A stretch of DNA of 64,000 nt from Siphonodentalium dalli (lineage: Eukaryota > Mollusca > Scaphopoda > Gadilida > Siphonodentaliidae): assembly GCA_032622095.1 (NCBI GenBank), contig CP136065.1, positions 42,073,503-42,137,502 on the forward strand, read 5' to 3'. Shown here one piece after another: positions 58,092 to 64,000 of the stretch; positions within the stretch are counted from its first letter, which is position 1; every line of letters begins with the position of its first letter. The position numbers were made by a program, and so were the translations under genes. A model generated the notes under the pieces. The model was not told where the DNA came from and did no database searches. It was given only the letters and a program-made list of their open reading frames with translations.

Positions 58092-58226
58092 CAACGAGTT
58101 ATGTTGGGATATAAGATGTTATGAAACGAGTTTGATAAATTTTATTCACAACGAGTCGTAGACGAGTTGTGAATAAAATTGATCAAAGAGTTTCATAAAA
58201 TCTTATAGCCCAACATAACGAGTTGA
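58092..58226. repeat. Near-perfect hairpin with ~66-bp arms
   Basis: CAACGAGTTATGTTGGGATA...ATTCACAACGAG (58,092-58,156) pairs with CGAGTTGTGAATAAAATTGA...CAACATAACGAGTTG (58,160-58,226) around a ~5-nt loop. Likely a foldback MITE. Confidence 0.85.
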
Positions 58227-59180
58227 AGAACTTGTATATCACATGAAAAAAACTAGAGCTTTATGCCTTTTTAACAAAACAAAATCCTTAAATAAACCTT
58301 TAAAATGCATACATTTACAGCGTTGGCTGAGACGCTCCACAACCGTATTTGATAGTATTGCGCGCTCAGGATTGCAACGAAAATATAGTTCCCCAATTTG
58401 CCTCTTTGTTTTTGTGCCCATTTTCGTTAGTGCAACGAAGTTGGACAAGAATTTTACTTTGATGAACAAATCGATCATTTTATTGTCTGGTTTTGGTGTC
58501 ATGCGCGGCTTTTCAACATATTATTAATCCGCCTAATCAATGTAAAGTAATTTTATTGGCGCGCTACCTTATTGGCGGGAAGCACGCGCTTATTCGTGAT
58601 TACCGCTATCAGACATTCAGCTATTACTCACCAGTGAGAGATAAGCAAATATCAAATGGATTTTCAATGATATTATAGGGGTTTTATGTGATATAGCTAT
58701 AGATTATATGCAGCGACCTTCAATAGAGGAATCATTGCCGTTTCTTTGTGGGGAAAATTGGTCCCAAATTGAGGCGTGAATTATATTTGCGCATAGTCTA
58801 TGTGTTTTAGTTTATTGTTTATATTAAGGGGTTATATAACGGTAAAATATGGCATGAGAGGAACAAAATTACCACTTATTGAAATAGTAGACCAGCATGG
58901 GGCGATTCCAAGCTCATATATATAGTATAAATAGGTAAACTGAAGTCATATATAGCCGCGACTGAAAAAACTTTTAACAGTGCTTTTGGTGAAGAAAATG
59001 ATATTTTAATTATTTTTATGATGATATCACAAATCCTTTAATTTGAGCTACATTGATAAAAACCAAGATCTATTGTTGCCACGAAGGTATAGATAAATTA
59101 TGAACTATCTCTATAGCTTATGTAGGTGATATTTATCAGGAATACGGTCGTAAAATTTACAACGAAACAGAGGAAATGTG
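58227..59180. other. Unassigned sequence
   Basis: Includes the dispersed repeat at 58,705-58,785 that is inverted relative to 47,070-47,140. Overlapping frames on both strands at 58,239-58,527 have no recognisable domain. Confidence 0.4.
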
Positions 59181-59625
59181 TGGCGGGCGTCGCCCGACCT
59201 GACCTTGACCTTCAAAATGGTCAAATCTTGGTCAAATCGACCCGTTCGACGGGATTTCGATGAAATTTGATACCTAGGGATACTTTTGTCAGGGGAGTGT
59301 TTTGGACGGGTCAAATCGTAACCCCGACATTCAAAATGGTCAATTCAAGGTCAAATCGCGACTTTCGACGGAATTTCGACGAAATTTTATATCTAGGGCT
59401 ACTTTTGTCCGGGGAGTGTTTTCGACGGTCAAATCGCGCCTTTCGACGGGATTTCGACGAAATTTGATACATAGGGGTACTTTTGTCAGGTGAGTCTTTT
59501 CGACGGGTAAAATCGTGACCCCGACCTAACCTTCAAAATAGTCAATTCAAGGTCAAATCGCGCCTTTCGACGGATGAAAGCAGAGGGGAAACAGCCCGGA
59601 CGAAGTCGGGTCACCATGGTGAGTG
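59180..59625 (+). repeat. TCAAGGTCA-type minisatellite (Helitron-like fragment)
   Basis: Four ~90-130-bp units with TTTTGTCCGGGGAGTGTTTT, GACGAAATTTGATAC and TTCAAGGTCAAATCGCG. It ends GCCCGGACGAAGTCGGG then TCACCATGGTG, i.e. the 3' hairpin is present but CTAG is not, so the terminus is lost or mutated. Confidence 0.55.
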
Positions 59626-60250
59626 TGCAAAGGACGTTGTTTTTTTTCTTCCGAAAACGCAAGTCTTATGCCGATTTTGTGCTTGTCTTTTGTCTAATGT
59701 GTACGTGTTCCTAGGAATACTGTTTTGTAAACAAATACCAGATTTTTTTTTATTTTAATATTTATTAAATACCAAAAGTTAATGGAAGTAATTAATATAA
59801 TATTGCAGTCGGGTGTGTCCAATACTGGCCACATATAATGTGTTCGGATGACACACTCTTCGTAACTGATAATAAAACATATTTGACTCATTTATTACAT
59901 GCATTCTACGGTTACAAGTATAACTGCCTTTATTATTATTTCACAGTACGTGAAGATTTCAGCTCGCATTTTCATGATTGTTGTGCAAAAAAATAAAACT
60001 CTGCAAATACATCACCGCTAAGAAATAGATATACTTTGTTCTTATATTCATTATTGATAGCCCTCCAATAACAGAAATATAGTCATTTGAGACCATTGTT
60101 ATGTAAACAAAGCTGTTACAGTGATTTGTCAACAAACATCGCTAATCGTGTAGTAAAGTTCAATATTTTAGTCTGAATAAGATTTCCAGAATAATGTTCA
60201 ATGCTTTGATCCTTTCTTATGTTTACCATTAAGTTTTTTAACTACCTTTG
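59626..60250. other. Unassigned AT-rich sequence
   Basis: 60,020-60,125 resembles 45,790-45,930 (dispersed repeat). No gene recognised. Confidence 0.4.
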
Positions 60251-60640
60251 TTAACCCTTTACCCAACAGAAGGGCCCTGTGCCAATGCATTCTCTTATAT
60301 ATGCGAGTCGACCATAAGTCGCCTCGCATATATACGAGAATGCATTGGCTTAACACATTAAAAATTATAAAATTGTTAAAGAATGTAAGAAAAAATGGTA
60401 AAAAAAGATTTTTTTTAGGCCAATGCATTCTCTTATATATGCGAGGCGACCTATGGTCGACTCGCATATATAAGAGAATGCATTGGCACAGGGCATAACT
60501 GTAACTATCACAATGTGGTCAAGGAGCCGGTTCCAATGATATCCATATTTGTATGGTGTTATTGAGACAGACCGAAGATATTTTAGGCTGTTGAAGCTTT
60601 ATTTGGCCGGTTTTGGCCGGTTTGTTGGGTAAAGGGTTAA
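60251..60640. mobile_element. piggyBac-type MITE containing a four-fold nested palindrome
   Basis: The ends are inverted repeats TTAACCCTTTACCCAACA with TTAA at both outer edges (60,251-60,254; 60,637-60,640). Inside lie four alternating-orientation copies of a ~31-bp motif, CCAATGCATTCTCTTATATA(TGCGAG..CGAC), at about 60,282, 60,317 (inverted), 60,420 and 60,454 (inverted). Copies 1-2 and 3-4 each form a palindrome, and the two palindromes together form a larger one bounded by CCCTGTGCC / GGCACAGGG (60,275-60,493). No coding capacity. Confidence 0.88.
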
Positions 60641-61080
60641 TAGTTTATTAACCTTTGGTATTTGATTGGACTAATTGGACTTTTATCGATAATTCCAGTG
60701 TAACAGAAATTTTAATAATTAAAATAAGAACAAAGTCAATCTATTTGTTCATGTACTTGTTTATGGCACTCTTCGAACTTGTTATGGAATGCTCGTAGCG
60801 AATTCCTGCATATACATGCATGTTGTCCTGATTTTTGCGATGCATATGGAAGTAGGATTGGGTGCCATTGTATAAAAGAGATCACGCGGATTCGGAAGGG
60901 TGTCTACATCATAGGTTTTCTGGATGGTTATCACACACTTGCCAGGAACGATAAAAAGATTTTTTATTTGCAAATTGGCCACATTTTCCAATAAATAAAA
61001 AAGTCTTATATATTCATCTAATCGGTGTACATATAAACATATTATCGCCCTCTCATATGGCGTTAATGCCACCTCCACTC
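60641..61080. other. Unassigned sequence
   Basis: Overlapping frames on both strands (60,779-61,078) have no recognisable domain; the 98-codon minus frame is not supported by any motif. Confidence 0.4.
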
Positions 61081-61760
61081 GCTAGTCTGTTTGAGTTAAA
61101 TTTATATTTAACCGGGAGCGATTGTGAAAGCTGTTTTCCAGCCGAATGAAAATATTTTACGTTTACTTTGTCTAATTTAAATTAATTTTTTTTTTAAACT
61201 AACAAATTACACACTAAATATTGGTTGGAATATCAAAATATCAGAAAAATTATCAATTTAGTTCTAGTTTGATATTTACAACAACTATTGTGTCAGGTAG
61301 GAGCTGTACATCTGTAGAACAGTTTGACCAAGGTTGGAGGGTGTGAAACAACCCCAAAGCCCATGTAGCAACGCACCCGTTCCCTCGTTATTGGAAATAA
61401 TGGAATTCGGCTGTCGTCATGGAGTTTTTTATCCACCCAGCAGTGTATCAAATTATTAATATTATATACTCAAATCATGAATTATTTATCCACCCAACAA
61501 TATTGCACACTCCACCTCATTTCACTCCCGTAATTGAATGACGATAGTTGAGGGCGAATGCCCCTTAATAACCACCAACCCTTGTCCATATTGAATCGTC
61601 GGATCCATGACCGTGTTGCTAACTGAACAACTTGTCTGTCCAGTAAAAGAAAAGCTTATACTAAAATACATGCATATGATGTTTTCCACACATTTTGCAA
61701 CTAACCAATGAATGATTTAGCAGAGTCATTCCGACTATATTTTGTACCATAAAAACATTC
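61081..61760 (-). repeat. Family R copy plus inverted partner of 44,740-45,210
   Basis: 61,150-61,350 is an inverted R fragment (AATATTGGTTGGAATATCAA; GATATTTACAACAACT). 61,370-61,690 is the reverse complement of the segment near 44.8-45.2 kb (GACCGTGTTGCTAACT, GAATTATTTATCCACCC). Confidence 0.55.
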
Positions 61761-61769
61761 CGAGTGTCA

Positions 61770-61904
61770 TCAACTTATATTACGGCTCGACTACGATGTC
61801 CATCATGATCCAGTGGGACTTATTGGTGCTGTAAACTGATTACTAGTACTCGTTAGTCTGGTTATAGAAATCGTGCCTATATACATATATGTACAGGAAC
61901 TTCT
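61770..61904 (-). other. 3' flank of TRIM-like copy 3
   Basis: Collinear with 16,200-16,353 downstream of copy 1 (GGAACTTCTCTAGACATTTT, ACTGATTACTAGTACT, CGACTACGATGTCC). No AATAAA seen. Confidence 0.6.
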
Positions 61905-63412
61905 CTAGACATTTTGCTTCCGAGGAATGTATGATGTTATATTAGAGTTTTTACTATTTGAAACCATGAAGCACATTCTGGCAGTGTTGACGCACATTCC
62001 AATGGGACTGGTTACTGATATTACTGAGCGACTACGTTGTCCGTCACGGCTCAGTTCCATCACTTCATTACTGCCGTAGTTGCAGACGTAAATATTGGCT
62101 CCAAACACACTCACATCCAACGGGTTAGACCCACCGCACGGTATCGTTCCGAGATGTGTCGCGAGATCTGGGGACAAAACTACCACCTTATCTGCTATAT
62201 AATCCGTGATAAATACGGCGTCGACATCCGGAGATACAGCCACGCCCCATGGGTGCATGAACGTATATGTCGACTCAGCAATGACGTCACCACTCGTTGT
62301 TAGAGCACGCACGCAACAATCCGTCTGACATGCAACGACTAATCTGTCGCCGACGGATCCGATACCTCTACACCCTTCGGATACAGGAAACGATGTTTGG
62401 TGACTGAGATCTGATGTTTGATATACCGATATATGATTAGAATGATCCGTTACGTAGATGCGATCATTCATAAGACATACACCATGTGGTCGGCGTGCGT
62501 TCTTGAGAGCGACAGACTTGATGGTTTCGCCACTTTGTGTCACAACACTGAGTCTGTACTGATCGGAAGACGCAACAATCAAATCCGACTTCAGACTCTT
62601 GTTGAGAAATGCCCCATGACTGACCAAGTTCCTCCGCACGAAAAATCCACTTCCTTTACTAATTCTATGATAGGCTTCTCACAAATATGGATACTACAGG
62701 AATCTTTCAAAATCTTCTGTGGCGAATCCATGACTCCTTTATTGGTGACGACTTCGTAATCTATCGGCGATAAGTCTTCATAATCGCTGATAATGCGTTT
62801 TGACTTGGATATCGCCTGACGGAGATTGATTGAGCGTTCGTTAAGATTTTTAGCTCTTTGTGCAATCGATTCTTCAGAGGTGGCATTTTCAGAAGCGACA
62901 GGGGCGTCCTCTACTCCCGACTTTATCACCGCGGCCCCCTCGCTAGAACCTGATTCCAACTCATGCCCAAGCTCTGCTGCCAATACTTGTTCTTGCTTCA
63001 ATTCGGACAGAACATTTACTATCTTATCCACAGTCTGTGCTGATAACTTGTGCTTTGATATAGTTTCCCTAACACCATTGATCGTTTTCTGCTCGCAGTC
63101 ATCAACGACTCGTCGAATCTCAGAAAATAAGTTCTGTACCTCTGCCAACATATCCTTCTCTCGTCCGTCCTGTTTGGTTAACCAATCTGGAACAGATTCC
63201 TTCACCTCTTTTGCTTTTGAGATTAATTTGTCAAGACTCAATTCGTATTGTTGGACATCCGCTTTCATTTTTTCTGCAGCCTTCGACAGCTCTTCGAGTT
63301 TACATTCGGGATAGGCGATTTCATGGCACGAGGCACAGCATGGTATGAAGTGGGTGCCGCAGAACGAATCAAATGGTCGAGAGTCGAGCTTACAGAATAC
63401 AGCGGACGACAT
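61905..63412 (-). pseudogene. TRIM-like B-box/coiled-coil/NHL-like propeller protein, copy 3, single frameshift
   Basis: ATG at 63,412-63,410 and stop at 61,905-61,907. The first frame encodes the B-box (FCKLDSRPFDSFCGTHFIPC), coiled coil and linker and enters the propeller. It is then broken by two extra C's at ~62,614 (GAAATGCCCCATGAC where copy 1 has GAAATGCCATGAC), producing the tail GHFSTRV. The remaining blades are open in the next frame (61,905-62,620): PHGVCLMNDRIYVTD, PWGVAVSPDVDAVFITDYIA, DVSVFGANIYVCNYGSNEVM. Without the 2-bp insertion the product would be 501 residues. A single small lesion in a homopolymer could also be a sequencing or assembly error, so a functional gene is possible. 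The upstream frame extends to 63,481 through the polypyrimidine tract (MLIILLLFF), but the AG acceptor just before the ATG makes this untranslated intron more likely. Confidence 0.85.
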
Positions 63413-64000
63413 GACTTTTCTGAAAAATAAAAGCAAAATTATCAACATGGCGCTCATTGTTGAATCGGGAAGGTTCATCATTGAAATACAATATTATCTT
63501 TATACTAAACAAACAGAGTCGAGTAGTTCCCTTAGGAGATATTGAACGAAACATTCATCAGACATCAATTACATATAATACATAAGGCTGTTTGTTGAAC
63601 TTATTATTAGAACATTTTCCGCCAATGAATGGGAATCTTCCTGCACTTTTAAAACACGCTTGTTTCTATAATTACAGTTTTTGTTGTGTCGTATATTTAC
63701 GCATCCATATATGCAACACGTGTTCCGTGAGCACCGCGTTGACGTCACACGATGTAAATGACGTTTGCCTCAACTATGATGGAACGGACTAAAATAAAAG
63801 CATCATCACACATGACAAAACATGCCCTGCGTGTGCCTTTATAAACCGTGAAAGTCTGTATTTTTTAATACACGGATTATATGACGGGTGGTGTGTAATA
63901 ACACAGGATGACACGAGTGTTAATGTGTTTGACGATACGGCACTTGTGCCATCGTGTAAGGATAGAACTCGAGACTGTGCCTCTATACTTCTATTGGACT
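63413..64000 (-). promoter_or_regulatory. 5' flank of TRIM-like copy 3
   Basis: On the minus strand it has CTTTTATTTTTCAG immediately before AAAAGTC-ATG, and then ~500 bp collinear with 17,930-18,420 upstream of copy 1 (GTTTGTTGAACTTATTATTA, GCAACACGTGTTC, CGTTGACGTCACACGATGTA, CTTTATAAACCGTGAAAGTC). TGACGTCA (CRE-like, ~63,743) and a TATA-like TTTATAAA are preserved in both copies, so this may be promoter sequence (inference). The window ends inside it. Confidence 0.5.

Noticed and set aside
63413-63481. N-terminal extension of TRIM-like copy 3 giving a hydrophobic leader (MLIILLLFF)
   Set aside because: The hydrophobic run is the translated polypyrimidine tract of a splice acceptor; copy 2 has an in-frame stop at the same place.
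1-64000. A new multi-gene defence, biosynthetic or toxin system
   Set aside because: Only one intact protein-coding gene is recognisable; no clusters of related enzymes, toxins or viral genes were seen.

Overview
The window looks like metazoan nuclear DNA, most likely from a marine invertebrate. Three signs point that way: AT-rich non-coding sequence, no dense bacterial-style coding, and a TRIM-like gene family (degenerate B-box, coiled coil, NHL-like propeller) of the kind that is expanded in molluscs, brachiopods, cnidarians and lancelets. The lineage cannot be fixed from sequence alone; a lophotrochozoan such as a bivalve is a guess. Only one convincing intact protein-coding gene is visible. 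Nearly everything else is transposon-derived or tandemly repeated.

Layout. 0-1.5 kb: Helitron-like fragments carrying a TCAAGGTCA-rich minisatellite. 1.5-10.2 kb: large duplicated blocks (P1, Q1, P2) holding ~175-190 bp repeat arrays and MITE-like elements. 10.29-11.89 kb: a hAT-like element with a perfect 8-bp target duplication, and inside it a piggyBac-type MITE (TTAA target, 20-bp inverted repeats). 12.7-15.6 kb: three head-to-tail Helitron-like units on the minus strand. 15.7-16.2 kb: a LINE relic. 16.35-17.84 kb: TRIM-like pseudogene copy 1. 18.7-21.1 kb: repeat family R and a 45-bp minisatellite. 21.1-27.95 kb: a second copy of Q and P (Q2, P3), with a hAT element at 24,672 whose empty site survives in the other copies. 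28.2-29.1 kb: an inverted P copy. 29.6-35.35 kb: inverted arms around a ~200-bp satellite-like array, itself split by a 1.4-kb inverted-repeat element. 35.4-39 kb: no recognisable gene.

39.53-41.03 kb: the intact TRIM-like gene (499 codons, plus strand) behind a likely 5'-UTR intron acceptor, followed by a scrambled partial copy. 42.1-43.8 kb: four head-to-tail Helitron-like units on the plus strand. 44.2-46.6 kb: two LINE C-terminal relics. 47.4-51.6 kb: hairpins, minisatellites, a MITE and two more Helitron-like units. 52.1-53.75 kb: a 5'-truncated, frameshifted LINE with reverse transcriptase and the C-terminal zinc motif. 54.65-58.2 kb: 79-bp, ~130-bp and 47-bp tandem repeats, a foldback element with 16-bp repeat arms and 9-bp target duplications, and a ~66-bp-arm hairpin. 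60.25-60.64 kb: a piggyBac-type MITE with a four-fold nested palindrome. 61.9-63.4 kb: TRIM-like copy 3, broken by one 2-bp insertion.

How it works together. The biology is an accessory, repeat-driven region in which a TRIM-like gene has been duplicated with its flanks (copies 1 and 3 share upstream and downstream sequence; copy 2 is in the opposite orientation) and then eroded, leaving one open copy. I found no convincing new multi-gene system. The most unusual structures are the foldback element, the nested-palindrome MITE, the head-to-tail Helitron-like arrays and the transposons dated by empty sites in duplicated blocks.
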